Below are positions 1 to 8,460 of a DNA stretch of 64,000 bases, in pieces. The first letter of the stretch is position 1. Every line of letters starts with the position of its first letter. The DNA comes from G942493375 sp942493375 (GTDB taxonomy: Bacteria > Armatimonadota > UBA5829), in the NCBI GenBank assembly GCA_942493375.1, contig OW818698.1:6138001-6202000 (forward strand). Direction: 5' to 3'. Both the position numbers and the translations under genes were made by a program. The notes beneath the pieces were generated by a model. That model did not search any database. It was not told the origin of the DNA and saw only the letters and a list, made by a program, of their open reading frames with translations.

Positions 1-1
1 A

Positions 2-79
2 CTAATACCACGTATGGTTACATGCGATCTGATGCCATATCTTCGGTAGTTCCACTTCGTTCGACTACCGAAGGAACAA
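2..79. repeat. Composite palindromic repeat, family A (copy 1)
   Basis: This begins with CTAATACCACGTATGG and ends with the imperfect hairpin CTTCGG...CTACCGAAGGAAC. The same unit recurs almost intact at 6378-6491. Shorter or diverged versions lie at 555-641, 2515-2552, 6261-6364, 7847-7883, 8603-8639, 15848-15876 and 16015-16050. The copy here directly adjoins a truncated coding sequence. Confidence 0.8.
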
Positions 80-535
80 AGCAGAGCAAATCCTGAGAAT
101 GCAAAGAAACAGTTTGTTGAGGAACTTCAGTGGATGTGCAAGAGCGGCTATAATGTCTATCTACAGCACCATGCATTCAAGCAGATTGGAAGTAACGGAT
201 GGCAGTCAGTTTCAGCAGAAATTGGAGAATTGAATTGGTTTATCTCGCAGGTGGACCGTCCTAATATAAAGATGGCTCTAGATTTAGGGCATATGGACCC
301 TGCAAAAGACAACCCTGAAAAAATGGCAGTTGATTTGAAAGATAAGCTGGGAATGGTTCTCCTGAGCAGTTGTAAAACAGATTCCTATAACCAAAGCTAC
401 GATTCCCATTCTCCTGCAGCTCAACATTGGAAAAAGATGCCCTGGCTTAAGAACACCGGAGTCCCCATCATCTTTGACGCTGACTATAAAAGCACATCAG
501 AAGAATATGAGGACCTGGAACTGCTGGGGAATTGA
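80..535 (+). pseudogene. 5'-truncated xylose-isomerase-like TIM-barrel protein
   Basis: The reading frame is open from the end of the preceding palindromic repeat (in-frame stop at 47-49) to a TGA at 533-535. Protein-like sequence starts around position 80, upstream of the first ATG at 134, and that ATG has no convincing ribosome binding site. The remnant carries MALDLGHM, then DSHSP, then GVPIIFDADYKS and SEEYEDLELL. This order fits the C-terminal half of sugar-phosphate isomerase/AP-endonuclease-2 type TIM barrels, which normally run to about 270-300 residues. The missing N-terminal half and the abrupt junction suggest that insertion or recombination at the repeat removed the 5' end. The family call is tentative. 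Expression from 134 would give only 133 residues. Confidence 0.45.
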
Positions 536-554
536 TGAGATTTATATAAATGAG

Positions 555-641
555 CAATGGAACTGCCGAAGTCGGGTTTCGACATCGTATGTTTACAAGT
601 GATCTGAGACCCCATCTTTGGCAGTTTGGCTACCGAAGGAA
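555..641. repeat. Diverged family A repeat
   Basis: The element carries GGAACTGCCGAAGTCGGG at its left and CTACCGAAGGAACG at its right. It is related to the copies at 6261-6364 and 6378-6491, with a diverged middle. It sits between the truncated TIM-barrel gene and the small gene at 669. Confidence 0.65.
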
Positions 642-668
642 CGCAGAGACGTGAGGGATATATAAAGT

Positions 669-926
669 ATGCGATTACGCCAGGAATTATTGAGTTTGTT
701 GCAGGAGGTAGTAAGAGAACAATCTCCTGATCTACTTCCGGCAATCGAGCAGTTGGCTCATGATCGTCTTCCGTCCCGAGTGGAAGCAGATTTGCTGATA
801 GACATCATCTTCTCGGAAGTTGCACGTACTGGCTTTTTTGAAACAGATGAATCAATCAAAAGAGGACTTATGCTGGAGGAAATAGGTGACTTCCTTTGTG
901 ATTCGGATTACCAAGATTCGAACTAG
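669..926 (+). CDS. Hypothetical 85-residue protein
   Basis: I do not recognise this protein. It is soluble, acidic and predicted largely helical (MRLRQELLSLLQEVV start, EEIGDFLCDSDYQ near the C-terminus), with no membrane segment and no cysteine motif. A GAGGG stretch lies about 11 bases before the ATG. It is isolated between two family A repeat remnants, and the sequence just after its stop (CTCCTTCGGTTGTCGGG) is again repeat-derived. It could be a genuine small regulatory or immunity-type protein, or a fragment of a longer helical protein. Amino-acid composition is ordinary, which favours real coding over chance. Confidence 0.45.
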   Translation: MRLRQELLSLLQEVVREQSPDLLPAIEQLAHDRLPSRVEADLLIDIIFSEVARTGFFETDESIKRGLMLEEIGDFLCDSDYQDSN

Positions 927-1061
927 TTTTGCTCCTTCGGTTGTCGGGTACCGCACAATGAACTGTTACATGAATTAGTAATATACTATATTAAGGATTA
1001 CAATAGACAGCACAGATGCTGCAGATTATTATATGCCATTATCAGAAAGGAATGTGAAATC

Positions 1062-2249
1062 ATGAGTATAACTCCTGAGGAAAACAAACCAAACCCCGAA
1101 TGCAATTGTCCGAAAGATAAACCCGAGATTTTAAGTATTATACAACAAGCGGCTTTTGCAACTGATACGATTGCCGATCCCTTTGCAGGCAGTGAACCAC
1201 CGCGTATTTCTAATCGGATTTTAAATTATCGCCGTATCCAGCCTTGGGAGAACTACTTCCTCGCTTCAGCCATTTGTTCGGTGGCAATTGCGAAAGGAGC
1301 AGATGAAGAAGCTTTAAAAACTATCGGGCGAGAAAAGGTCAATAACGGGTTTCATTTTTTCTCTGCCATCACAGGCGATATGTTCACAGTGCTTTATGCA
1401 ACCGATAAGCCCTCTGACAGCGGTATTACCAATTATTTCTTTATGCCCCAGGTTGTAAAGAAAGCATATGCAGCATTCGGTTATGACTGCATTTATCTGT
1501 CGAATGCACAGATTCGAAAAGATTTCGGAGCAGCGATGAATGCCATCAAAGCTTCTGTGGACAAAGGCATCCCGGTGCTGGCATGGGGTATGGGTAATGT
1601 GACAATGGGAAATGGCAATCACTGTGATCTGATGCCGGAAGGGTGCCTGATCGGCGGGTATGATGAAAACGACCTGCTGTATGTCAATCTTTATCCGGGA
1701 CCGGACCGAGTGACTGTGGACGACGACGGATACACCGCCATTATCAATGGACTTGATAACACATATGGACTGTTCTTTGTAGGTGATCCAATACAACAGC
1801 CGGATTTGGGTAGAATCTATCGAATGGCGATTGATAGTGTTCCCTACTTCATGGCATTACCGCCAGCCGACGGATATGTGTTTGGGCAGACAGCCTTTGA
1901 GAAATGGGCGGACACACTTCTTGATGAAAGCCGATTTGCGGATAAGACCGATGAGGAATTGGGCGGCATCTGTTGGGATTTACACTGTTCACCCTACTGT
2001 AACGTATCTACCAGTGCAGCGGAAATATTCGTCCGGGCTGGCGCAGAGTTATACAATATAGAACCTGCAAAAGAACTGCTGCCGTTATACGGAAGATTCA
2101 CACAGCTGCGACAGGAAATATGGACTCTGCACGGCGATTTCTTCCCACCGATGGACAAATTCAGAACACGAGAATTCCGCAGCAATATTGCCGAAATACT
2201 GAGGCAAATTGGTGGAGTTTGCAGCGAAATACTTGAAGTATTTAGCTAA
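1062..2249 (+). CDS. Papain-like / BtrH-like hypothetical protein
   Basis: A 395-residue cytoplasmic protein with no signal peptide or membrane segment. The N-terminus has a Cys cluster (NPECNCPKDKPE). A block around residues 65-75 reads PWENYFLASAICSVAIAK. Around residues 175-210 comes a Gly-rich segment ending in NGNHCDLMPEGCLIGGYDEND. A Cys early, and a His followed by a hydrophobic strand and Asp/Asn later, is the layout of C39/BtrH-type papain-fold proteins. BtrH is the acyltransferase that moves an acyl group from a carrier protein in butirosin synthesis. The remaining residues (about 230-395) are helical and unassigned. AAAGGAA about 10 bases upstream of the ATG serves as ribosome binding site. 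Function is inferred only from layout. Its island between repeats suggests it may be acquired. Confidence 0.5.
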   Translation: MSITPEENKPNPECNCPKDKPEILSIIQQAAFATDTIADPFAGSEPPRISNRILNYRRIQPWENYFLASAICSVAIAKGADEEALKTIGREKVNNGFHFFSAITGDMFTVLYATDKPSDSGITNYFFMPQVVKKAYAAFGYDCIYLSNAQIRKDFGAAMNAIKASVDKGIPVLAWGMGNVTMGNGNHCDLMPEGCLIGGYDENDLLYVNLYPGPDRVTVDDDGYTAIINGLDNTYGLFFVGDPIQQPDLGRIYRMAIDSVPYFMALPPADGYVFGQTAFEKWADTLLDESRFADKTDEELGGICWDLHCSPYCNVSTSAAEIFVRAGAELYNIEPAKELLPLYGRFTQLRQEIWTLHGDFFPPMDKFRTREFRSNIAEILRQIGGVCSEILEVFS

Positions 2250-2401
2250 TCTGAGCTCATTTTGGTGTTTCGGCAGTTTAATTAAAAGGTGAGGAAGGGT
2301 GAGGGTAAAGAGTGAGTGGACTGCCACCTTAAATTAGCATGTTCGGAAGCAGGGACAAAAGCTGAGGCAATCTTGAATGATTCGCCTTAGCGCAGACGGC
2401 G

Positions 2402-2478
2402 GTTTCGGGACTTCCGGGTTGGGTATAGGTTAGTGATTACTCCGGTAGATAGTTATCCAACCCTCAAGTTCCCGAAAC
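2402..2478 (+). mobile_element. 77-bp inverted-repeat MITE-like element (copy A)
   Basis: The left end GTTTCGGGACTTCCGGGTTG is matched by the right end CCAACCCTCAAGTTCCCGAA, giving imperfect terminal inverted repeats of about 20 bases around a short unique centre containing TTACTCC. A second copy, in opposite orientation and with a different centre, lies at 47618-47695. The size, terminal repeats and lack of coding sequence fit a non-autonomous element. No matching transposase is in the window. Confidence 0.65.
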
Positions 2479-2584
2479 ACCAACAGTGTAACTACAAATG
2501 ATCCGACGCCATATCTTCGGCAGTTCCACTTCGTTCGACTACCGAAGAAACTCGAACCCCAAAAAGATTCTGGGATTCTGTTAC

Positions 2585-2612
2585 GGATGCGATTGCAAAT
2601 CGCATCCGAGCG
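2585..2612. repeat. GCGATTGCAAATCGC palindrome (copy 1 of 3)
   Basis: A perfect palindrome extended by CATCCGAGCG. Related copies are at 18251-18279 and 35429-35458. In the last copy both arms have changed together (GTGCAATT/AATTGCAC). It lies just downstream of the stop codon of the minus-strand gene at 2633, so it could form a hairpin in the 3' end of that transcript. Confidence 0.6.
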
Positions 2613-2632
2613 TGTGGTAGCCCATTATTGTT

Positions 2633-5600
2633 TCATTTCACTTGTGCCATGTTCCATACTCCACAGGACCCACCTCCCTGGCCTGTATAGCCCGGATGGA
2701 TGCTCAGGGTATCAGAACTAGTAGCATCGAATGTAGCTCCGGTAGCCTTGATGTGTTCGGCATTGGCATCGAATAATCGTCCAAACTGCATTTCGCGATG
2801 GAACACTGGAAGCCTGCTATTCTTAATCAAATCGGCGACGAGACTGCCGTCCGCTCTAACCACCTGAAGCGAATGGATTACCGTACTATCAAATGCCGGA
2901 TTGGAGTTGCAGGTGACGCTCAAGATAATCCGCCCAGGCATTTTTGCACCTAACGGCAGAGCTAAAGGAGATGAAACCTCGAACGCATTGGCCAGATTAT
3001 GTCTACCAATAAGCCTCAGCGATTTGCCGGTGTTGTCTTCCGAATAGAAGCTGAGGGTGGTACCATCGGTATTGCCTTTGTTATACGGTTCCATGTTTGC
3101 CGACCATGTTAGGAACAACGAGTCCCCGGGCTTTCCGATTGCTGCTTCTTTAAGAGAAGACGGCTGAGTCTTCGGATTAAATTCGGCCTCAATTATATCC
3201 AGCCAGTATTGCAGCTTTGCGTGGCGTTTTTTGAGTTCGAGTTCCATCGTTTTGGATTTCGCAGAAGGAACTATATAGAAGAGTCCTGCCGTTTTTAAAT
3301 TGAGTTCGAGTGTGACCTGGGCCGATGTGTGATTACCGAGTTTCTTTCCACTCATAAAATCATATATCACAAATGGTGGCTTTACAGTAGTGGTGAACTG
3401 TGCGGTACTGTGCGAGCCAGGCATATTGTATGTATAGGGCACATCATTAGGCGCAAATGGCCCTTTGTAATCCTCAAGGCTTTTGCGGCTGAAGAGTGCT
3501 GCTACCTCACCGTTGGCGGTTTTGTATCGCTGCAGATAACAGTTGCTCTCTTTGCCATCTGCAGTAATTGCTCTGTCTTTGAACACTTTCCACAAAACAT
3601 ATTTCTCAATACCCAGAGTTCCATCGTTGCCGGGACTAAAATGCAGATAGTATATTTTGCTGCCGTTTTTCAATTCAACCACGGAGGCCAGCGGTGTATT
3701 GCCACTGCTCACCAACGGTCTTGCCGAAGCTGATATCTGATATAACTGTCCTGAATATGAGAAACCTATCTTCTCGCCGGTGCTGCTGACAACTGCATCA
3801 CCCTTAATATCTTGCATTGCTCCTGAGCTAACAGACCCCACAAAGTCTGCAAAGAAATCGGGGCTGTTGATTGAAGTTCCATCCCACCATATATCAGTAT
3901 AGTTGGTGGCATCCATCTTGTTACCAACTGATGATCCATACATAACGATGCTCATGGCATTCTTCTTAGCAGCTGACACCAGGTCCGCGGCAAAGTATTG
4001 AGGCAGCGCGGAAGCCTCGCACAATACCACACGTGCTTTATCCAGGGCCTTGAGATCATTGCAAGATCGATAATCCATAGCTATCCAGGGATAACTTGTT
4101 TTATCCAGAGCTTTTTCAAGCGTGTTCTTGTTGTTATAGGAAATCCAAAATGGCTGACTGCGACCAACCAGAATCGCTTTGTCATATCCCGACAGATGTT
4201 CGGGTGAGTCAGAGGTGGAATCGTTATATCCAAATGCTTTAGAAAGGAAGTCCACATAGCGTCGGAATTCATATTCGTTAGATTGTGAATTAGTATTACC
4301 GCAGATCCAGTCATTTTGCATGCTGTCATAATGACCCGCAGCATTCAGAGCATACCAGAAAATGTATGCAAATTCGGGAGCCAGATAAGCAGGTCCACCA
4401 CCGCCAAGTCCCGACTCTCCGATCAAACGATGATGTTTCCCATATTTGGCTGCCATTTGCCGCCAAACAGGCAAGCTCTTGTAAGAACGTGCAATATTGC
4501 CGGGATGATAAAAATGGGTTTCATCTATCAGTGTTTTAACATTTGATAAGCGCATCAGACCTAAATAGTCATTGCCGTTTTGCCAGTTGTCGCCATTCGG
4601 CATAATGGTAAGACTTGTTCCCGATGCCTGTCCTGCTGAGCCAATTGTATCGACCAGCTTCAGATATCCATAATGGACCAGCATAAGATGAATAAAGAAG
4701 TTTTTCGAACTAAATGTGGCTCCGGTGCGTTTCTTGAGTGCATCATGCTGTTCGTTTGTGGAAAATCCGTTCAGACACGGTAGATATTGAGACCATGATG
4801 ATAGTCCCAGCTCATGTGGATTAAGCGCTACACCAGCAGCATCTTTCACATACTCGAGAAACGTCATTGTTTTAGGACTCTTAGTGCCTAGTTTTCCTAT
4901 TTTAAGGCCGTTGTCTAACCCCTGCAAGGCATCGCGATAAGCTTTTACATCTGCTTCACTGTAGCCATACTGCCCCCAGTAAGGCCATACGCAGTCTATA
5001 AACTGAAATTCGGGGATACCGCCTAAACCAACTCTCCTTATAGCTTCGGAAAACCCGTCAGCAATGGCTGGGTTGCACCAATCCATCTCATGGAAAGCGC
5101 TGGAACCTCTGGGGTCTGTATCACTGGATTTACCCGTCCAGTCCACTGCATGGGCTTGTTTTTCACTCACATAAGGTTCCAAATCAAATATACCGCCTAC
5201 CTGGTATACGAACGGAATGTTGTGTTTGGACAGCCATTCCTTCTCAGCTACAAGTGCAGGCAGATAGCTGTTGCAATTCACGCCAAGGTTGGGTAATATG
5301 CCTTTCAGAGTGAGTATCTGATTGCGGCCTTTGGGCGACATCAGCTCTGTAGTGGATGTGCCGATATACACGACGTGTTGTCCACTCATAGGAGTTGTCT
5401 TAGGGATCACCGGCGGCAGAGCATAACCTCTAAAACTCCAATCGATGTCATATAGACTCGTAGACTTTCCGGATGAGTCGACAAACTCAGCAGATTCCAG
5501 CGCAACTGTAATCGAAGAAGCAGCACCAGAGAATTCAAATCGAATAGCATCCCCATAGGAAGATTTTGCGCCATTCCATCTGGCATTTGTTATAACAGTA

Positions 5601-6049
5601 TCGATTACATGGCCGACAGTAAAATCGTTGGGCGCAAAAGTTTTAGAGAATGATGCAAGGCCACTCTCGCCGGTATAGGCTGGGTCATAATGCTCAAGAG
5701 TATTGTAAAGTACAGATATAGCCAGAGTTGGCGAACCGGTCATTTCAACGACCCTAAAACGCACTTTGGTCTGTTTTATGTCCGCAATTACACCAGTTGG
5801 AATCGCGATAAAACCGGATTGCTCCGGAGTGCTGGGATTGTCGGACCATTTGATTTGCAATATCTTTGCAGAACCAGGTGTCTGATCAATCAGAATAGCC
5901 TGTGGTACATCACCCCCGAGTATACCTGTAGTATTTTTAAGCGCAGAGCTCAAAATGGAGTCACTCATCTGATTTATTCTGTCAGCCTGAGATATCCCCT
6001 GCGATAGAAAAGTTAGCAGGCAAGCTAGAACTGTGATGTGCTTGATCAT
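2633..6049 (-). CDS. Large secreted glycosidase-like protein
   Basis: About 1138 residues from the ATG at 6049, chosen because GAAGGA lies 9 bases upstream and the product then begins with a clear signal peptide (MIKHITVLACLLTFLSQG, cleavage near SQA). Residues about 30-220 look like a beta-sandwich carbohydrate-binding region. Around 240-650 comes an alpha/beta region with GIPEFQFIDCVWPYWGQYG, EYVKDAAGVALNPHELGL and HRLIGESGLGGGGPAY. Conserved Trp, Asp and Glu of this kind are typical of TIM-barrel glycosidases of the beta-galactosidase or GH42-like type. A Rossmann-like middle section (about 650-760) recalls the trimerisation domain of such enzymes, and a C-terminal beta domain ends the protein. 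I cannot assign a CAZy family. It is probably exported and acts on plant or algal oligosaccharides. Confidence 0.65.
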   Translation of the reverse strand: MIKHITVLACLLTFLSQGISQADRINQMSDSILSSALKNTTGILGGDVPQAILIDQTPGSAKILQIKWSDNPSTPEQSGFIAIPTGVIADIKQTKVRFRVVEMTGSPTLAISVLYNTLEHYDPAYTGESGLASFSKTFAPNDFTVGHVIDTVITNARWNGAKSSYGDAIRFEFSGAASSITVALESAEFVDSSGKSTSLYDIDWSFRGYALPPVIPKTTPMSGQHVVYIGTSTTELMSPKGRNQILTLKGILPNLGVNCNSYLPALVAEKEWLSKHNIPFVYQVGGIFDLEPYVSEKQAHAVDWTGKSSDTDPRGSSAFHEMDWCNPAIADGFSEAIRRVGLGGIPEFQFIDCVWPYWGQYGYSEADVKAYRDALQGLDNGLKIGKLGTKSPKTMTFLEYVKDAAGVALNPHELGLSSWSQYLPCLNGFSTNEQHDALKKRTGATFSSKNFFIHLMLVHYGYLKLVDTIGSAGQASGTSLTIMPNGDNWQNGNDYLGLMRLSNVKTLIDETHFYHPGNIARSYKSLPVWRQMAAKYGKHHRLIGESGLGGGGPAYLAPEFAYIFWYALNAAGHYDSMQNDWICGNTNSQSNEYEFRRYVDFLSKAFGYNDSTSDSPEHLSGYDKAILVGRSQPFWISYNNKNTLEKALDKTSYPWIAMDYRSCNDLKALDKARVVLCEASALPQYFAADLVSAAKKNAMSIVMYGSSVGNKMDATNYTDIWWDGTSINSPDFFADFVGSVSSGAMQDIKGDAVVSSTGEKIGFSYSGQLYQISASARPLVSSGNTPLASVVELKNGSKIYYLHFSPGNDGTLGIEKYVLWKVFKDRAITADGKESNCYLQRYKTANGEVAALFSRKSLEDYKGPFAPNDVPYTYNMPGSHSTAQFTTTVKPPFVIYDFMSGKKLGNHTSAQVTLELNLKTAGLFYIVPSAKSKTMELELKKRHAKLQYWLDIIEAEFNPKTQPSSLKEAAIGKPGDSLFLTWSANMEPYNKGNTDGTTLSFYSEDNTGKSLRLIGRHNLANAFEVSSPLALPLGAKMPGRIILSVTCNSNPAFDSTVIHSLQVVRADGSLVADLIKNSRLPVFHREMQFGRLFDANAEHIKATGATFDATSSDTLSIHPGYTGQGGGSCGVWNMAQVK

Positions 6050-6132
6050 TCCGGAGTCCTTCTTTCGATGTTGTCCAATTTCGAGCATTATTCCCCAAGC
6101 TCTGCTTTCATCCTGCAGTAGGGACGAAAATA

Positions 6133-6248
6133 CCCGTTAGCCCTGAGTAGCCGCAGGCGTATCGAAGGGCGGCTGCGGAGAGACCAACCCGGTAGGTCGT
6201 GTACAACCGACCGCCCTTCGATACGCTGCGCTACTCAGGGCTAGCGGG
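6133..6248. repeat. 116-bp long-arm palindrome, family B (copy 1)
   Basis: The arms CCCGTTAGCCCTGAGTAG and CTACTCAGGGCTAGCGGG bracket inner arms GTATCGAAGGGCGG and CCGCCCTTCGATACG around a centre containing AACCCGGTAGGTCGT. Near-identical copies occur at 7891-8004 and 8461-8578. A single-arm relative (CGCCCTGAGTAGCGCGAAGC) lies near 13619. It is probably a REP/MITE-type element. Confidence 0.85.
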
Positions 6249-6377
6249 ATTATTTTGTTACTTCGGTTGTCGAGTGCAACGGAACAGCCGAAGTCGGGTT
6301 TGTAATCAGTGTGATTGCAAATGATCTGACACCCCATCGTAGGCAGTTCGACTACCAAAGGAATCCTGTTTTAGTTA

Positions 6378-6491
6378 CTTCGGTTGTCGAGTGCAACGGA
6401 ACAGCCGAAGTCGGACTAATACCACGTATGGTTGAATGTGATACGACGCCGTATCTTCGGCAGTTCCACTTCGTTCGACTACCGAAGGAAC
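6378..6491. repeat. Full-length family A composite repeat
   Basis: This is the most complete copy. CTTCGGTTGTCGAGTGCAAC and GGAACAGCCGAAG form the first hairpin. A middle beginning CTAATACCACGTATGG is shared with position 2. The final hairpin is CTTCGGCAGTTCC...CTACCGAAGGAAC. A diverged tandem copy lies immediately upstream at 6261-6364. Confidence 0.8.
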
Positions 6492-6533
6492 GCCGCTTTC
6501 CCTTCCTGAAGCCTAAAGCCTGAAGTCTGAAGC

Positions 6534-7766
6534 CTATTCTCTGTCAGTGAGAGTGCCAAAATTTCTCAGGCGTGGAAAGGCCAGTGACCAGATACCCACA
6601 ACCAATAGTGTGCCGATTCCGCCGACAACTACTGAGAGTTTGGGGGTCATATACTGGGCTGTAAGTCCGGATTCCAAACCGCCGATTTCGTTCGACGAAC
6701 CTATAAATACATAATTCACGGCAGACACACGCCCAAGCATGTCGTCCGGTGTGAGCATAAGCATCAGAGTCCTGCGCACTACGACACTTATGTTATCAAG
6801 TGCGCCGGTGAGGAAGAGCATTATCCATGACAGAACAAAATTGTGTGAAAGGCCAAATACTATGGTTGCCAGGCCAAAACCGGCAACCGCAGTAAACATT
6901 GCACGACCAGCATTCCGCATCGGTGGTAAATGGGCTAACAAAACAGCCACAATAAATGCGCCTGCTGCAGGTGCTATGCGCAGCAGTCCAAGACCGTGTG
7001 CACCGACATGCAGGATGTCTTTTGCAAAAACAGGGAGCAGATAGACCGCACCGCCAAGCAATACAGCGAAGAGATCGAGCGATATTATACCAAGCAGCAG
7101 TTTTGTTTTCCATACAAAACGCGCTCCAGCCAATAAATTCTGCATCGACATTGAGCCTACAGATACACTGGATTTTATCGGAATTGTGAGAAGTAGCACG
7201 ATATAAATCATTCCAAATACTGCAGTCGTAATATATACAGCTGTTATACTCCAGGTTATGATTACTGCACCTAAAGCAGGACCTGCTACCGCAGCTATTT
7301 GAAATAAACTAGACTGCCACTTTACAGCATTTTCTAATATTTCCGTCGGAACCAATAATGGAAAGATAGACTGAGACGAAGGGCGCTGTAAAGTAGCAAA
7401 TGAGGCGTCCATAAAAAGGAGTATATACATCAGACGAATGGAGCCATGTCTTGCGGAGACATATGCCAGTCCGAGGGAACAGAGTGCTACACCCATTACA
7501 CAGACTGCAGTAACAGTTCTCCTGCTATACCTGTCTGCCAGGTAACCAGCAGGCAGGCTCAAAATGAGCATTGGAATAGCTTGAATTCCGCCGACCAGTC
7601 CCAGATCCAATGGACGACCAGTGCGGGTATATATATCCCATCCGATAGCAAGTCCCTGCGCACCTAAGCCAATCTGTAATAGCAGATTGCCAAACATATA
7701 TCGCATGAGGGTTGGTATACGAAAAGCAGCGTATGGGTTGTTTGTTGCAGGAATTTTATCGGACAT
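6534..7766 (-). CDS. MFS transporter, DHA3/EntS-like
   Basis: A 410-residue integral membrane protein with about 12 hydrophobic segments. After the first two helices it carries the MFS motif A version LPAGYLADRYSRR (residues about 73-86) on the 2-3 loop. The IGWDIYTRTGRPLDLG stretch and overall length match the MFS_3/enterobactin-exporter branch, which exports siderophores, macrolides or other small molecules by proton antiport. No neighbouring biosynthetic or resistance gene identifies the substrate. The TAG stop is the edge of a short TGAAGCC heptad repeat. The ATG at 7766 is taken as start. The nearest upstream gene is divergent in history rather than in an operon, since both flanks are repeats. 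Confidence 0.85.
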   Translation of the reverse strand: MSDKIPATNNPYAAFRIPTLMRYMFGNLLLQIGLGAQGLAIGWDIYTRTGRPLDLGLVGGIQAIPMLILSLPAGYLADRYSRRTVTAVCVMGVALCSLGLAYVSARHGSIRLMYILLFMDASFATLQRPSSQSIFPLLVPTEILENAVKWQSSLFQIAAVAGPALGAVIITWSITAVYITTAVFGMIYIVLLLTIPIKSSVSVGSMSMQNLLAGARFVWKTKLLLGIISLDLFAVLLGGAVYLLPVFAKDILHVGAHGLGLLRIAPAAGAFIVAVLLAHLPPMRNAGRAMFTAVAGFGLATIVFGLSHNFVLSWIMLFLTGALDNISVVVRRTLMLMLTPDDMLGRVSAVNYVFIGSSNEIGGLESGLTAQYMTPKLSVVVGGIGTLLVVGIWSLAFPRLRNFGTLTDRE

Positions 7767-7846
7767 ATGAGCTTACTACCGCAATATTTTCCCATACACA
7801 TAGTTACATCGTCAAATGAAAGTGTTCACTAGTAACCGTTTAGTTG

Positions 7847-7883
7847 CTTCGGCAGTTCCACTTCGTTCGACTGCCGAAGGAAC
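7847..7883. repeat. Family A terminal hairpin
   Basis: CTTCGGCAGTTCCACTTCG followed by TTCGACTGCCGAAGGAAC makes a near-perfect hairpin. It has a single compensating change (CTGCCGAAG against CTACCGAAG) relative to other copies, and it sits immediately before a family B palindrome. Confidence 0.7.
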
Positions 7884-7890
7884 GAAAATG

Positions 7891-8004
7891 CCCGTTAGCC
7901 CTGAGTAGCCGCAGGCGTATCGAAGGGCGACTGCGGAGAGCCCACCCGGTAGGTCATGCACAACCGACCGCCCTTCGATACGCTGCGCTACTCAGGGCTA
8001 GCGG
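7891..8004. repeat. Long-arm palindrome, family B (copy 2)
   Basis: It has the same arms as at 6133-6248 (CCCGTTAGCCCTGAGTAG and CTACTCAGGGCTAGCGG), with a few differences in the central loop. It lies downstream of the VOC gene, whose stop is at 8030. Confidence 0.85.
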
Positions 8005-8029
8005 ATGTTTTTTTTGGTTCCGGCTGTGC

Positions 8030-8398
8030 CTACTTAGGCAAACTACGGAACAGAATGATATTGCCATCTATGTCGTAGAAACGAAACGATTTTGCACCCC
8101 AAGGCCATAGTTGAGGCTCTGTTGTACCTTTGATATTGAGTTCTTTGATTCGTATATATTCAGCATCCACATCATCAACGTTGAAATTAATGGTGGTCAG
8201 ACCGTTACCAGCACCCGAAAAATCAAATCCCATCACCGTCTCTGCTGCGCTTTTATCATAGATTACAAGACCTAAACCAGCTATGCTTATAACAGAATGG
8301 ATATTGTCTCCTTCAGCTTTGGCATTAAATACTTCCTCGTAAAATTTCACCAACGCCAGAACATCATTTGTGATAATACATATATCGCTGAATACCAT
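8030..8398 (-). CDS. VOC (glyoxalase/dioxygenase-fold) family protein
   Basis: A 122-residue single VOC module with paired beta-alpha-beta-beta-beta motifs: ITNDVLALVKFYEEVFNAK near the N-terminus and NFNVDDVDAEYIRIKELN about residue 75. It ends in KSFRFYDIDGNIILFRSLP, the typical closing strand with the D-D/P-x-G-N turn. Members include glyoxalases, fosfomycin or bleomycin resistance proteins and dioxygenases, and short single-domain forms like this one act as dimers. The usual metal-ligand positions are not all evident (the N-terminal strand begins MVFSDICIITND), so it may be a binding protein rather than an enzyme. It is flanked on both sides by palindromic elements and stands alone. Confidence 0.8.
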   Translation of the reverse strand: MVFSDICIITNDVLALVKFYEEVFNAKAEGDNIHSVISIAGLGLVIYDKSAAETVMGFDFSGAGNGLTTINFNVDDVDAEYIRIKELNIKGTTEPQLWPWGAKSFRFYDIDGNIILFRSLPK

Positions 8399-8460
8399 AA
8401 AAATACCTCTGTTTGTTACTTACTTCGGCTTTTCGCCTACCAAAGAAACTCATACGAAAT

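Larger units (their letters stand above)
2250..2632. other. Repeat-filled gap without genes
   Basis: Four elements occur in order. The first is a 15-base word GGGACAAAAGCTGAG (2352-2366), shared in inverted orientation with 47843-47857. The second is the inverted-repeat element at 2402-2478. The third is a family A palindrome (2515-2552). The last is a perfect palindrome GGATGCGATTGCAAATCGC (from 2585), ending CATCCGAGCG. No coding potential was seen. Confidence 0.7.
6050..6533. other. Repeat-filled gap without genes
   Basis: This gap holds a 116-bp palindromic element (6133-6248), two tandem family A composite repeats (6261-6364 and 6378-6491) and a TGAAGYC-type heptad repeat (6503-6533) that runs into the stop codon of the MFS gene. 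No coding sequence or clear promoter was recognised, although the promoter of the minus-strand secreted protein gene must lie at the left edge. Confidence 0.7.

Noticed and set aside
2402..2478. Attenuator or riboswitch
   Set aside because: It is not in a leader, and a matching copy with inverted orientation lies in an unrelated gap, which fits a mobile repeat better.
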